Part shown: positions 7,204 to 16,130 of the stretch, one piece after another | Numbering within the stretch: the stretch's first letter is position 1 | Layout of the letters: every line of letters begins with the position of its first letter | From: Oscillospiraceae bacterium | GTDB taxonomy: Bacteria; Bacillota; Clostridia; Oscillospirales; Oscillospiraceae | Assembly (NCBI GenBank): GCA_020025675.1 | Contig: JAHHRS010000002.1 | Location: 1-64,000, forward strand | DNA length: 64,000 nucleotides | Direction of reading: 5' to 3' | Translations under genes and position numbers: made by a program | The notes under the pieces: generated by a model | What the model was told of the DNA's origin: nothing | Databases searched by the model: none | The model's input: only the letters and a program-made list of their open reading frames with translations

Positions 7204-8304
7204 TTATCCTAAAATTATATCACATATCCTGTCTACATCATCTATAGAGAGGTCAGCGTAGAAAGGAAGGGTCAAAACCCTGTCCGCAATGTGCTTTGCA
7301 ACAGGGGTTTTAGCGGAGTCAAAACCGGGCTTTCCTGCGTAGCAGTCAAAATCATTGGTAAGGGGATAGAAATACTTTCTGGCTATTATGTTCTGCTGAG
7401 CTAAGCGGGAGTATACCTGATCCCTTGTGTACTTGTAGCCGTCAAAAACTACGGGGAAATAGGCATAATTTGATTTTACGTCCTGCTGTACAGAATTTAA
7501 CCGTATACCGTCCACACCGGACAGCCGCTCCGTGTAATGCTCAAAGCATTTCTGCCGCTTTTCTATTTCTTCATCCAAATGACGAAGATTGCAAATGCCC
7601 ATGGAGGCACAAAATTCGTTCATTTTGGCATTTCCACCTACGAAGGGAACCTCTTCCGGGCCGTGAATACCGAAGTTTTTCAGATCGTTTAACCGCTCGG
7701 AAAGACTCTCATCACCATAGCAGAGAGCACCGCCTTCAATGGTGTGAAAAACTTTTGTAGCGTGGAAGGAGAACATAGCCGCATCGCCGAAGTTTGCGGC
7801 GCTGACACCGTTTTTTGTAACGCCGAAGGCGTGAGCCGCATCATAAATTACCTTTAAACCGTATTTTTTCGCTATTTCTTCTATTTTTTCCACATTACAG
7901 AGATTGCCATAGACATGTACCGGTATAATGGCTGAGGTATGTTCATTTATTAATGCCTCTATTTTATCTGCATCCATGGTGTAATCCACGGGATTTATGT
8001 CGCAGAAAACAGGGGTACAGCCGCAGCGGACTATGGCATGAGTAGTGGAGGCAAAGGTGAAAGGAGTTGTGATAATCTCACCCTTGAGATCAAAGGCCTT
8101 TATAACATTTTCTAACGCCAAATGGCCGTTAGTAAAGAGAGTGACATTGGGTGTACCAAGATATTCCTTTATTCCGCTCTCCAAAGCTCTGTGCTTTGTT
8201 CCCATGTTGGTGAGCCAGCGGCTGGACCAGATGTCCTTTATCTCGTTGCAATATTCCTCAAATGAAGGCATTGAAGAACGAGTCACATTTATAGTTTCCG
8301 ACAT
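7204..8304 (-). CDS. DegT/DnrJ/EryC1/StrS family sugar aminotransferase
   Basis: 366 residues from the ATG at 8304, with GGGAGG seven nt upstream; the TTG at 8319 overlaps that site. PLP enzyme of the DegT family: VIYDAAHAFG supplies the cofactor Asp, and SFHATKVFHTIEGGAL supplies the Schiff-base Lys. It matches the branch that transfers an amino group to the C3 or C4 keto group of dTDP/UDP-hexoses (WecE/VioA-like). It probably makes the amino sugar used by the surrounding glycan cluster. Fifth gene of the minus-strand operon. Confidence 0.88.
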   Translation of the reverse strand: MSETINVTRSSMPSFEEYCNEIKDIWSSRWLTNMGTKHRALESGIKEYLGTPNVTLFTNGHLALENVIKAFDLKGEIITTPFTFASTTHAIVRCGCTPVFCDINPVDYTMDADKIEALINEHTSAIIPVHVYGNLCNVEKIEEIAKKYGLKVIYDAAHAFGVTKNGVSAANFGDAAMFSFHATKVFHTIEGGALCYGDESLSERLNDLKNFGIHGPEEVPFVGGNAKMNEFCASMGICNLRHLDEEIEKRQKCFEHYTERLSGVDGIRLNSVQQDVKSNYAYFPVVFDGYKYTRDQVYSRLAQQNIIARKYFYPLTNDFDCYAGKPGFDSAKTPVAKHIADRVLTLPFYADLSIDDVDRICDIILG

Positions 8305-8352
8305 TTTAAAACCTCCCAACTATGCCGAATTATAGGACTAAACGGGGGAAAA

Positions 8353-9288
8353 TTATTTAAAAAAGCTTATTATTCTGTCCATATCCTCTTGGCTGTATCG
8401 CTGGTCACAGGGTAGGGGCAAAACATCTGAGGCAAGTTTATATTCTAAAGAGTCCTTCTCCGCATCACTTAGAACATTGGGCCAGAGAGTGGGGACAAAG
8501 ATTTTATTTTCTATCAGCTTCCTCCTGCACTCAGCACCGTTTTCCAGCATCAGCGGATAGGCAAAAGCACCTTCAACAGGGTGAATATGCAGAAGGTTCA
8601 AGTTTTCCAAATGACTGTGGAGATACATGAAATTTTCGCTCCGCCTCTTTTTTACACTGTCATAATCTATGGCACGGAGCAAATTTTCGGTCAGTGCGGA
8701 CATGCGCTTTACGTTCTGAGAGCTGAAATAGTCGTTATTACAGCTTGCATCATAGTAAAATTCTCCTGCGCTTTTTTCAAACCTGCCAAGAACAAAATTC
8801 ATGCGCTCAAATGAAATATCTCTGGGCAGCTCTCTTTCGGGGGCATCTGTGTAGAGAAACCCACCGTCAGGCACGCCGAAAAATTTCCGGCATGTGTACA
8901 GCGTGTCAACTCCCTTGAGGGGAGGCTTAAAATATGCCTGAGCATTATCCACAATCATGTTTGGGTATTTTTGGTGAAGAGACACAAGCTGAGATTGGCT
9001 GAGCTGACCGTAAAAATCGGTGACATAAAGCCATTCGTCCTCTTTAAGCTTTAAATCCAACGGCATAAAATCAGCACCTATTCGGTAGCAGCTTACTTCG
9101 GCTCCTGCCTTCACACAGCTTTCCCGAACAACATCACAAAGAAAAACAGGCAAGGCAACTTTCTTTATTTGCTTTTGCTCCAAAAGATATTCAACACAGG
9201 CCCGACCGCAGCTAAGGGGAAGAGCGCCGTCGTGCAGCATGGGGCCGGAGAACTTTTCCAGCTCAAAATATCCGCCTATTTCTTTCAT
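8353..9288 (-). CDS. divergent DegT-fold PLP aminotransferase-like protein
   Basis: 311 residues from the ATG at 9288 (AGAGG upstream; GTG at 9294 is less likely). It resembles a shortened DegT/AHBA-synthase fold. 'MIVDNAQAYFKP' aligns with the DAAHA motif, and 'CRKFFGVPDGGFLY' places a lysine where the PLP Schiff base forms, followed by the usual G-G. It lacks other conserved DegT stretches and is about 55 residues shorter than its neighbour. It may be a second aminotransferase for the same glycan, a sugar dehydratase of the ColD type, or a non-catalytic partner. Confidence 0.65.
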   Translation of the reverse strand: MKEIGGYFELEKFSGPMLHDGALPLSCGRACVEYLLEQKQIKKVALPVFLCDVVRESCVKAGAEVSCYRIGADFMPLDLKLKEDEWLYVTDFYGQLSQSQLVSLHQKYPNMIVDNAQAYFKPPLKGVDTLYTCRKFFGVPDGGFLYTDAPERELPRDISFERMNFVLGRFEKSAGEFYYDASCNNDYFSSQNVKRMSALTENLLRAIDYDSVKKRRSENFMYLHSHLENLNLLHIHPVEGAFAYPLMLENGAECRRKLIENKIFVPTLWPNVLSDAEKDSLEYKLASDVLPLPCDQRYSQEDMDRIISFFK

Positions 9289-9302
9289 AAGCACCTCTCA
9301 GC

Positions 9303-10502
9303 TCAGTCCACAAGAACCTTGAGCCAACTATCTAAATCTGCCAGACGCTGGTCTCTTTCCTCACGTGAGGAAAAATTCATAACGAGAGTACCGATGGTCT
9401 TGTTGGCACCGGTAAATTCCTCAACTTCGTCCCCGTCCTTAAACCAAAGATCTTTTTCCACAACATAGGGCAAAAGTTGGGGAGCTATACTGAGCCCTCT
9501 GAATTTTCCGGACTTATAGCTGTGCAGCACTATCTGTGCCCAGTTACCGGTGTATTCAGGCTCGGTAAGCTCGTCCAAAGGCAGACCAACAGCGGCTTTT
9601 ACCGCATTTCTTATAAGATTTTGACCGGTAACGTATTTTAGCATCTCGCAAAGTCTGTTGCCGCCGCCTCTGGGTGAGACCTCCATAATGTAGGCCTTGC
9701 CGTCTGTACCTTCACGGCATTCAACGTTGTATACGGATGTTTTCATATTGAGCAGCTTTAAAAGCCGCTGAAGTTCCGACTTTAGTTCGGCCTTATGCTC
9801 TTCAGATATGGAAGAAGGCCATGTAAATCCCGCCGGGGCATATGGGTTATCGGCGTTTTTGTCAAAATACTGAGAGTTAAAAGAGCAGAAACAAAGATCA
9901 CCGTCTACGCTGAAACAGTCTGAATCGGAGGAAAAACCATGCTGAAGTATAAAGTCTTCAACTATTATTCTGCCATGTATGGAATTCTCTTTTGCGTAAA
10001 GGGCGGCGGCTTTAAAACCCTTAAAGCTTTCAACACGGCTTACGCCTTTGCTTCCTGCTGAGTCCACAGGCTTTACAATGACCGGATACTTAAAGTTTAC
10101 GGCTTCCGAAACAGCTGTATCAATGTCCGCATAGTCCCGAAAATCGGGTACGGTAAAGCCGTTATCCCTTAAAAATGCGCGGAAAAGATTTTTGTTCTGC
10201 AATATTTTTACGGACTCATAAGGACCGCAGCCGGGAAGACCTAATTTTTCTGCTACATATGCGGCGGTAATAACGCCCGGATCACAGGCAAAGGACATAA
10301 TGCCGTCTATTTTAAGCTTTTTTGCAAGCTCAAGAACTTGGTCTTTTTCAATTATGCTCACATTATGATATTCATCGGAATATCTATGAGCGATGTTATC
10401 GGGAAGATAGTCACATGTAATTGTATAAAGCCCCAGAGCCTTTGCCTCATTTATGACCGGCAGCAGATAGCGGGAGCCGCCGAGGAGCAGTATTTTTTTC
10501 AT
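9303..10502 (-). CDS. ATP-grasp ligase (carbamoyl-phosphate-synthase-like) of the glycan cluster
   Basis: 399 residues. The N-terminal pre-ATP-grasp Rossmann segment (KKILLLGGSRYLLPVINEAKALG) is followed by the central ATP-grasp region, with the 'YPVIVKPVDSAGSKGV' lysine/glycine loop near residue 135-150 and the metal-binding 'MEVSPRGGGNR' near 275-285. These enzymes form acyl-phosphates and join them to amines or thiols. Next to two aminotransferase-fold proteins, a role in amidating or aminoacylating an amino sugar is plausible, but this is inference. The start codon directly abuts the flippase stop. Confidence 0.8.
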   Translation of the reverse strand: MKKILLLGGSRYLLPVINEAKALGLYTITCDYLPDNIAHRYSDEYHNVSIIEKDQVLELAKKLKIDGIMSFACDPGVITAAYVAEKLGLPGCGPYESVKILQNKNLFRAFLRDNGFTVPDFRDYADIDTAVSEAVNFKYPVIVKPVDSAGSKGVSRVESFKGFKAAALYAKENSIHGRIIVEDFILQHGFSSDSDCFSVDGDLCFCSFNSQYFDKNADNPYAPAGFTWPSSISEEHKAELKSELQRLLKLLNMKTSVYNVECREGTDGKAYIMEVSPRGGGNRLCEMLKYVTGQNLIRNAVKAAVGLPLDELTEPEYTGNWAQIVLHSYKSGKFRGLSIAPQLLPYVVEKDLWFKDGDEVEEFTGANKTIGTLVMNFSSREERDQRLADLDSWLKVLVD

Positions 10503-11954
10503 TTAAGAGTTTTCCTTTCTGCTGGAAAATAACTTTTTTATGATAGTGAGAATGTAGTTGAAGCTATCAACCTTAAAAAGCATGGAAAGTCCTGCATATA
10601 TCATAACACCCAAAAGAATCTGAATAATAAGGGTGAGAATGTCGTTTAATTCAAGAAGCAGGACCTGACTTACACAAAGCCCCATGAATGCAGAGAGCAA
10701 TATGGATGGAGCCATGTCTTTTAACTGCTGGAGATAATGATAGTCAAGAAGCCTGCGGTTAGGCCATGCGTTAATAAGCTGAGACACAAGTCCTGAAAAA
10801 AGCTGCCCCAGAGCCATTGCAAACACGCCGTAGCGCATGGTTATAAGCAAAACCACAGTCTCAAGACTTTTCTTTATTATCTCAAGCTTCAGAAATACAT
10901 CACTCCGCCCCATAGCCTTTATGGCATTAAGGTTAGCGGTGTGAAGAGGATAAAAGGCGTATACAATGCAGAAAACCTGTAAAAAGGGTACACACGGCAG
11001 CCATTTATCCGTTAAAAGAAGACGCACAACAGGTTCTGCACATGCGGCAAGCCCTGCCATCAGCGGCATCATGATGTAGGAGCTTATTTTAATTGCCCGT
11101 CTTGTCATGTCCCGCACCTGAACTTTGTGATCCTGCTCAGAAGAGAGAACAGGAAGAAGGACACTGTCGATAGAGTAGTTTATGTTTTCAACTATAAGGT
11201 TGGGCATGGAATTGCCGCGCTCAAAAAATGCCAGATCGGAGTTAGAATATTTTACGCCTATAACAAGGGGGTAGATTTTAAGGTAAACAGTATCCAGCAG
11301 GGAAGATGCAAGAAGCTTCCAGCCATAGGATAAAAGCCCTTTAAGACGCCGTAAAGAGAACATCCTTTTGGGCTTCCAGCCCACTGTGAGCCAGAGTATT
11401 AAGGTGTTTACGGTGACGTTTGAAAGCTGCTGAGCCACAAGCGCCCACACACCAAAGCCCATATATGCCATAGATATTCCCAAAAGGGCGGAAAACAGAG
11501 TGCCGCCCAAAGTGGCAAAGAAAAAGCGCTTAAATTGCAGAGTTTTAGAGACGTAGGCCTGCTGCACATTTTTGACACCTGCCACAACTACCGTAAGTCC
11601 AAGAACCCGCATAACAGGGGTAAGGCCCGGTTCATGGTACAGATTTGATATGGTTGGAGCGAGGAAAAACAAAATGAGATACAGCAGCAGACAAAAACTT
11701 ATATTAAAATAAAATACAGATGAAAAATCCAGATCGTCAGGGTCTTTTTTCTGTATAAGGGCATTTGCCATACCGCTGTCCACAAAAACCAGCAGGATTG
11801 AGGTTATGACCGCAACTTTGCTTGTAAGACCGTAGAGCTCAGGCTCCAAAATTCTTGCGAGAACTATGGTGACTATAAAGGATACAAGCTGAGCACCGCA
11901 GCGCTCAAAAAAACGCCAGAAAAGATTGGAAAATACTTTGAGTTTTTTATCCAT
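10503..11954 (-). CDS. Wzx-type oligosaccharide flippase (MOP superfamily)
   Basis: 483 residues with about 12-14 hydrophobic segments spread evenly and almost no soluble regions, which is the polysaccharide_synt / Wzx pattern. The N-terminal 'FWRFFERCGAQLVSFIVTIVLARILEPELYG' stretch is characteristic of the family. It would flip a lipid-linked oligosaccharide across the cytoplasmic membrane. It lies between the glycosyltransferase and the ATP-grasp gene in one operon, with a GGAGATG ribosome site. No Wzy polymerase is present here, so the product may be a short repeat or a decoration. Confidence 0.88.
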   Translation of the reverse strand: MDKKLKVFSNLFWRFFERCGAQLVSFIVTIVLARILEPELYGLTSKVAVITSILLVFVDSGMANALIQKKDPDDLDFSSVFYFNISFCLLLYLILFFLAPTISNLYHEPGLTPVMRVLGLTVVVAGVKNVQQAYVSKTLQFKRFFFATLGGTLFSALLGISMAYMGFGVWALVAQQLSNVTVNTLILWLTVGWKPKRMFSLRRLKGLLSYGWKLLASSLLDTVYLKIYPLVIGVKYSNSDLAFFERGNSMPNLIVENINYSIDSVLLPVLSSEQDHKVQVRDMTRRAIKISSYIMMPLMAGLAACAEPVVRLLLTDKWLPCVPFLQVFCIVYAFYPLHTANLNAIKAMGRSDVFLKLEIIKKSLETVVLLITMRYGVFAMALGQLFSGLVSQLINAWPNRRLLDYHYLQQLKDMAPSILLSAFMGLCVSQVLLLELNDILTLIIQILLGVMIYAGLSMLFKVDSFNYILTIIKKLFSSRKENS

Positions 11955-11991
11955 TAAACATCTCCGCCAAAATCTTATGGGAAAGAAGTGA

Positions 11992-12972
11992 TTATTCTTC
12001 GTATCCCCGCTTTTCCCTGTATTTAGCGTGAAGTTTTGGGAAAAGTCGTTTTATTGTTATTTTAAGCCTGTATACAAAGCTCTGTTTTTTATATATTTCC
12101 CTGTATGGGGGTTTTACCATCTTATCTACCTTGCCTTCGATAAAAAGAAGCTCGTATTCTCGCTCCAATATCTCGTGGTCAATGGCAGGAACCTGTTCAG
12201 GTTTAACATGAGCCTTCAGCAGAGTGAGCATCTCTTTTTCACCCACTATAAAACGGCGGAGCTTTTTATACTGAGTCGAAAGCTTGGAGCTCCATGAGCC
12301 GGGGTTACTGCACAGCCTGTATACGGACATGTCCTCATCAAGAAAACGTATAGGTCCGTCCAGAAGCAGACGCAGAGCATCCGGATAGTCGCTGAAACCG
12401 TAGGAACAGGAAATAAAATAAAAGTCCTTATGGTCTGAAATTATATCCTTTTTTGCAAGCAGGGAACTGGTGTGGTAAGCATGGCTCATGCCTTTAACTG
12501 CATCCTCCAAAAATATGTCGTGGTCTCCGGTATGAGCAATATAAGGTTTGTCCGGGGAATTGCCGCTGCAATCGTGGATAATTGAATTATGGACACAGGC
12601 GCTGTACTCCGGGTGAGCTTCCAAAAAATCCACCTGTTTTTGTAGCTTCAAGCTGTCTATCCAATAATCGTCACCTTCACAGAAAGCCACATATTTACCT
12701 CTTGCATTGGGATAGAAAAATTCATCATAAACGTCTTTATGAAGGGAATAAAGATTAACTTCCTGATAAAAAGGGCGAATAATGTCCGGATACTTTTCAG
12801 CGTACTCCCTTATTACAGCGGCTGTGTTATCGGTTGATTTATCGTCATTTATAAGAACCTCAAAGCCGAAATCGGTTTTCTGGCTTACAAAGCCCTCCAA
12901 GGCGCTGCGAATATATTCCTCATGGTTGAAGGCGGCACACATGACAGTAACAAGACAGTCTCTATTACTCAT
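11992..12972 (-). CDS. family 2 glycosyltransferase
   Basis: 326 residues from the ATG at 12972, preceded by GGAGG; the upstream start at 12987 overlaps that site. A GT-A fold domain covers residues ~8-230. 'VLINDDKSTDNT' is the nucleotide-binding motif, and 'VAFCEGDDYW' carries the Asp-Asp that binds the metal and nucleotide sugar. The C-terminal basic segment (~300-326) may contact the membrane surface. It transfers a sugar from a nucleotide donor to the growing glycan. First gene of the cluster, directly behind the promoter at 13004-13032. Confidence 0.9.
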   Translation of the reverse strand: MSNRDCLVTVMCAAFNHEEYIRSALEGFVSQKTDFGFEVLINDDKSTDNTAAVIREYAEKYPDIIRPFYQEVNLYSLHKDVYDEFFYPNARGKYVAFCEGDDYWIDSLKLQKQVDFLEAHPEYSACVHNSIIHDCSGNSPDKPYIAHTGDHDIFLEDAVKGMSHAYHTSSLLAKKDIISDHKDFYFISCSYGFSDYPDALRLLLDGPIRFLDEDMSVYRLCSNPGSWSSKLSTQYKKLRRFIVGEKEMLTLLKAHVKPEQVPAIDHEILEREYELLFIEGKVDKMVKPPYREIYKKQSFVYRLKITIKRLFPKLHAKYREKRGYEE

Positions 12973-13003
12973 ATTTAAGCCCTCCATAAAATTTAGTCAT
13001 AAT

Positions 13004-13032
13004 ATTATACTACCAAAGCAATGATAATTCAA
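13004..13032 (-). promoter_or_regulatory. strong sigma-A-type promoter of the glycan cluster
   Basis: Minus strand: TTGAAT (13032-13027), a 17-nt spacer, TATAAT (13009-13004), about 32 bp before the GT2 start codon. No other convincing promoter was seen down to 6701. Confidence 0.75.
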
Positions 13033-13047
13033 CAGATATATATAAAA

Positions 13048-13078
13048 AGCCCTCTCAGGCCATTGACCTGAGAGGGCT
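13048..13078 (-). terminator. intrinsic terminator of psuG
   Basis: The 12-bp stem AGCCCTCTCAGG / CCTGAGAGGGCT is followed by a T-run on the minus strand, directly after the psuG stop. Confidence 0.92.
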
Positions 13079-13086
13079 CGGCTTTA

Positions 13087-14001
13087 TTAGTTTTCTGCCA
13101 GTTCTTTGGCGGTGAGAGCTGCAAGCTTTGCGTTATTTAAAACCAGCTTTATATTGCTCTCAAGGCTGTCTCCGCCGGTGAGTTCCACAACTTTGGCCAG
13201 AAGGAAGGGAGTGGTGTCCTTACCGTGGATTCCCTGCTCTTTGCACTCCTTGAGTGCCTGCTCAATGGCGGCGTCTATAACGTCCTTGTCCATTGAGTAT
13301 TCCTCGGGGATAGGATTTGTTACCAGCATACCGCCTTTATAATCCAGCCCACGCTGAGCACGGAACATGTCAGCCAACTCCTTGGGACTGTCTACACGGT
13401 AGTCAACGGAAAAGCCGCTCTTTCTGGTGTAGAAAGCAGGAAGCTCCTCTGTGCCATAGCCAATAACAGGTACTCCCTTGGTTTCAAGGTATTCAAGAGT
13501 AAGGCCCAAATCCAAAATGGATTTTGCACCGGCACATACAACCATAACCGGTGTCTGAGCCAGCTCTTCAAGGTCTGCGGATATATCCATAGTGGTTTCC
13601 GCACCCCTGTGAACTCCGCCTATGCCGCCGGTGGCAAAAATTTTAATTCCTGCCATGTGGGCTATAATCATAGTGGTTGTAACGGTGGTAGCTCCGTCAA
13701 TCCCTCTTGCAACAACTGCCGGAAGGTCACGGCGGCTAACCTTGGTAACGGCTCTGCCGGATTTACCCAAATGCTCAATCTCATCGCGGGAAAGACCGGC
13801 TTTAAGTCTGCCCCCTATAATGGCAATGGTTGCAGGAACAGCGCCGTTATCACGGATACACTGCTCTACCATCAGTGCGGTCTCAACGTTCTTGGGGTAG
13901 GGCATACCATGGGAAATTATGGTGCTCTCCAAAGCCACAACCGGCTTGCCTTCCCGGAGTGCCAGCTGGACTTCAGGTGAAATGTCAAGATATTTGTTCA
14001 T
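13087..14001 (-). CDS. psuG: pseudouridine-5'-phosphate glycosidase
   Basis: 304 residues, normal length. Family signatures are clear from the N-terminus: ALESTIISHGMPYP, 'GAVPATIAIIGGRLKAGL', 'KVSRRDLP', 'GATTVTTTMIIAHMAGIKIFATGGIGGVHRG' (catalytic Lys in the middle part) and 'NPIPEEYSM'. It splits pseudouridine 5'-phosphate into uracil and ribose 5-phosphate. It forms a two-gene unit with deoD, 17 bp apart. The matching kinase (psuK) lies at 29201-30091, so this organism has the full pathway at two sites. Confidence 0.95.
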   Translation of the reverse strand: MNKYLDISPEVQLALREGKPVVALESTIISHGMPYPKNVETALMVEQCIRDNGAVPATIAIIGGRLKAGLSRDEIEHLGKSGRAVTKVSRRDLPAVVARGIDGATTVTTTMIIAHMAGIKIFATGGIGGVHRGAETTMDISADLEELAQTPVMVVCAGAKSILDLGLTLEYLETKGVPVIGYGTEELPAFYTRKSGFSVDYRVDSPKELADMFRAQRGLDYKGGMLVTNPIPEEYSMDKDVIDAAIEQALKECKEQGIHGKDTTPFLLAKVVELTGGDSLESNIKLVLNNAKLAALTAKELAEN

Positions 14002-14018
14002 ACTGCTTTTACTCCTGT

Positions 14019-14750
14019 TTATTTAATTTCCGCCATTTTTACGGCGGTATCAAGCGCTATTTCTATCATCTGAGAGAAGGACATCTGCCTGTCCTCAGGT
14101 GAAAGAGCCTCGGACCGGTATATATGGTCGGAAATGGTGCAGAGGCATAGAGCACGTTTGCCTGCGTAAGCAGCATTTGCATAAAGACCGGCGGCCTCCA
14201 TCTCCACTGCCATAACACCCATGCGTTTCCACTGAGCGTTTTTATCCCAACCGTCAGATGCGTAGAAGTTATCACTGGAGAGAATGTTTCCCACCTTAAC
14301 ATCGATGCCCTTTTCCGTAGCTGCTTCAACGGCTTTTGTTAAAAGGGTAAAGTCAGCAATGGGGGCAAAAATACCGCCGGTGTTAAACTGCTCCAGATAG
14401 TTTGAATTGGTGCAGGCGGCCTGGCCGGCAACTATATCCATAAGATTCAGATCGTCTCTCAAAGCTCCGGCTGAGCCAATTCTTATAATGTTGTCAACGT
14501 CATAGAAATTATAAAGTTCCCAGCTGTAAATTCCTATTGCGGGAATACCCATACCGGAGGCCATGACAGTTACGGGAACGCCTTTCCACATACCGGTGTG
14601 ACCCTGAACGCCGCGAACATTATTCACCAGAACCGGAGCTTCCAAAAAGTTCTCGGCTATAAATTTGGCTCTGAGCGGGTCACCGGGCATAAGAACTGTT
14701 TTGGCAATATCCTCTTTTTTTGCGTTAATGTGTGGTGTAGGAATAGACAT
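14019..14750 (-). CDS. deoD: purine-nucleoside phosphorylase, DeoD type
   Basis: 243 residues, the usual length of the hexameric bacterial enzyme. Motifs include 'TVLMPGDPLRAKFIAENFLE', 'GHTGMWKGVPVTVMASGMGIP' (phosphate/ribose site), 'RIGSAGAL', 'MGVMAVEMEAAGLY' (ribose-binding Met-Glu) and 'LCTISDH' (catalytic Asp). It phosphorolyses purine (deoxy)nucleosides for salvage. The GGAGGAAATTAAC-ATG start context is good. It is transcribed with psuG and divergently from udk-tdk, so nucleoside salvage genes flank this promoter region on both sides. Confidence 0.95.
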   Translation of the reverse strand: MSIPTPHINAKKEDIAKTVLMPGDPLRAKFIAENFLEAPVLVNNVRGVQGHTGMWKGVPVTVMASGMGIPAIGIYSWELYNFYDVDNIIRIGSAGALRDDLNLMDIVAGQAACTNSNYLEQFNTGGIFAPIADFTLLTKAVEAATEKGIDVKVGNILSSDNFYASDGWDKNAQWKRMGVMAVEMEAAGLYANAAYAGKRALCLCTISDHIYRSEALSPEDRQMSFSQMIEIALDTAVKMAEIK

Positions 14751-14829
14751 GTTAATTTCCTCCTGTTTAAATAACCTGATAAAGATATTTCAATTATCAA
14801 TTATATTGTACAAAAACCCAAAAGTCAAA

Positions 14830-14858
14830 TTGAAACGGAGAGAAATATATGATATTAT
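14830..14858 (+). promoter_or_regulatory. sigma-A-type promoter of udk-tdk
   Basis: TTGAAA (14830-14835), a 17-nt spacer, TATTAT (14853-14858), about 44 bp before the udk start codon. Confidence 0.6.
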
Positions 14859-14901
14859 TAATATAGTTTTAAATTAGAAAATTTTTCGGGGGAATTTTTA
14901 T

Positions 14902-15531
14902 ATGAGCGATGTAATCGTTATAGGCATTGCAGGAGGAACCGGCAGCGGAAAAACTACCATAACCAAAAAGATAATTGAAAATTTCAGGGATGACGTTTCT
15001 GTTATACACCATGATAATTTTTATAAAGCACACCACGGCATGAGTTTTGAAGAGCGCTCAAAGCTAAACTACGACCACCCGGACTCTTTTGACACCGAAC
15101 TTCTTATAGACGCTGTCCGTGAACTTAAGAAGGGAAACAGTGTCTTATGCCCTATATATGATTACACCATTCATGACCGTACGGATAAGACCGTAAAGGT
15201 AAATCCGGCAAAAGTTATAATTGTTGAGGGAATTTTGATTTTCCAGTCCATAGAGCTGTGCAATGAAATGGACATCAAGATATATGTGGATACAGATGCA
15301 GATGTGCGTATACTCCGCCGTATTGTCCGTGACGTGCAGGAGAGGGGCAGAAATCTTGACAGCGTTGTGGAGCAGTATCTTACCACTGTTAAACCTATGC
15401 ACGAGCAGTTTGTGGAGCCCAGCAAACGAAGAGCCGATATAATTATTCCTGAGGGCGGTCACAATCAGGTGGCACTTGATATGGTTATGGAGCGGGTAAG
15501 AGCTCATCTTAAAAAGGAGAAAGAAGACTGA
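14902..15531 (+). CDS. udk: uridine/cytidine kinase
   Basis: 209 residues, normal length. The P-loop GGTGSGKTT is at residues 11-19. 'SVIHHDNFYKAHHGMSFEERSKLNYDHPDSFD' is the nucleoside-binding region, and 'RRIVRDVQERGR' is the LID with its arginines. It phosphorylates uridine and cytidine with ATP or GTP. GGGGGAA lies upstream of the ATG. Its stop overlaps the tdk start (TGATG), so the two are translationally coupled. Confidence 0.95.
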   Translation: MSDVIVIGIAGGTGSGKTTITKKIIENFRDDVSVIHHDNFYKAHHGMSFEERSKLNYDHPDSFDTELLIDAVRELKKGNSVLCPIYDYTIHDRTDKTVKVNPAKVIIVEGILIFQSIELCNEMDIKIYVDTDADVRILRRIVRDVQERGRNLDSVVEQYLTTVKPMHEQFVEPSKRRADIIIPEGGHNQVALDMVMERVRAHLKKEKED

Positions 15532-16130
15532 TGGCAAAGCTTTATTTTAAATACGGAGCTATGGGCTCTTCAAAGTCGGCTCAGGCGCTCATTACCAAAT
15601 TCAACTATGAAGAGCTGGGTATGTCTGTCTGGCTTATAAAGCCCAGCATAGACACCAGAGACGGGGCAGATATTATAAAAAGCCGTATCGGACTTGAGTG
15701 TAAAGCTCAGGTAATAACGCCCGAGGATAATATTAAGGAAAAGTACAATGCTGCCGGTAAACATGATGTGATAATAGCTGACGAGGCACAGTTTTTTACA
15801 CCACAGCAGATAGACCAGCTCAGGGATGTTGTGGATGAGGATGATTTGCCGGTTTTATGTTTTGGACTTAGAACCGATTTTCTTACTCACTTCTTCCCCG
15901 GTGCTCAGCGTCTTATGGAACTTGCAGACTCTATTACAGAAATTAAGACTGTATGCGCCTGCGGCAGAAAGGCAACCGTCAATGCAAGAATTGACGAAAA
16001 CGGCAGAGTTATTACCCGCGGAAATCAGGTCCTTTTGGGGGGAAACGACAGCTATGTGGCTATGTGCCATAAGTGCTGGATGGACAAGATAAGTGCTCAG
16101 CAAGAGCAGGAAAAGGGTGAAATGATTTGA
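15531..16130 (+). CDS. tdk: thymidine kinase (type II, zinc-containing)
   Basis: 199 residues. The P-loop GAMGSSKSAQAL is near the N-terminus, 'VIIADEAQFF' is the Walker B/catalytic motif, and 'CACGRKA' with 'CHKCW' supplies the four zinc cysteines of the lasso domain. It makes dTMP from thymidine. It is coupled to udk by a one-base overlap, and its own stop overlaps the TTG start of the next gene. Together they form a pyrimidine nucleoside salvage operon. Confidence 0.95.
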   Translation: MAKLYFKYGAMGSSKSAQALITKFNYEELGMSVWLIKPSIDTRDGADIIKSRIGLECKAQVITPEDNIKEKYNAAGKHDVIIADEAQFFTPQQIDQLRDVVDEDDLPVLCFGLRTDFLTHFFPGAQRLMELADSITEIKTVCACGRKATVNARIDENGRVITRGNQVLLGGNDSYVAMCHKCWMDKISAQQEQEKGEMI

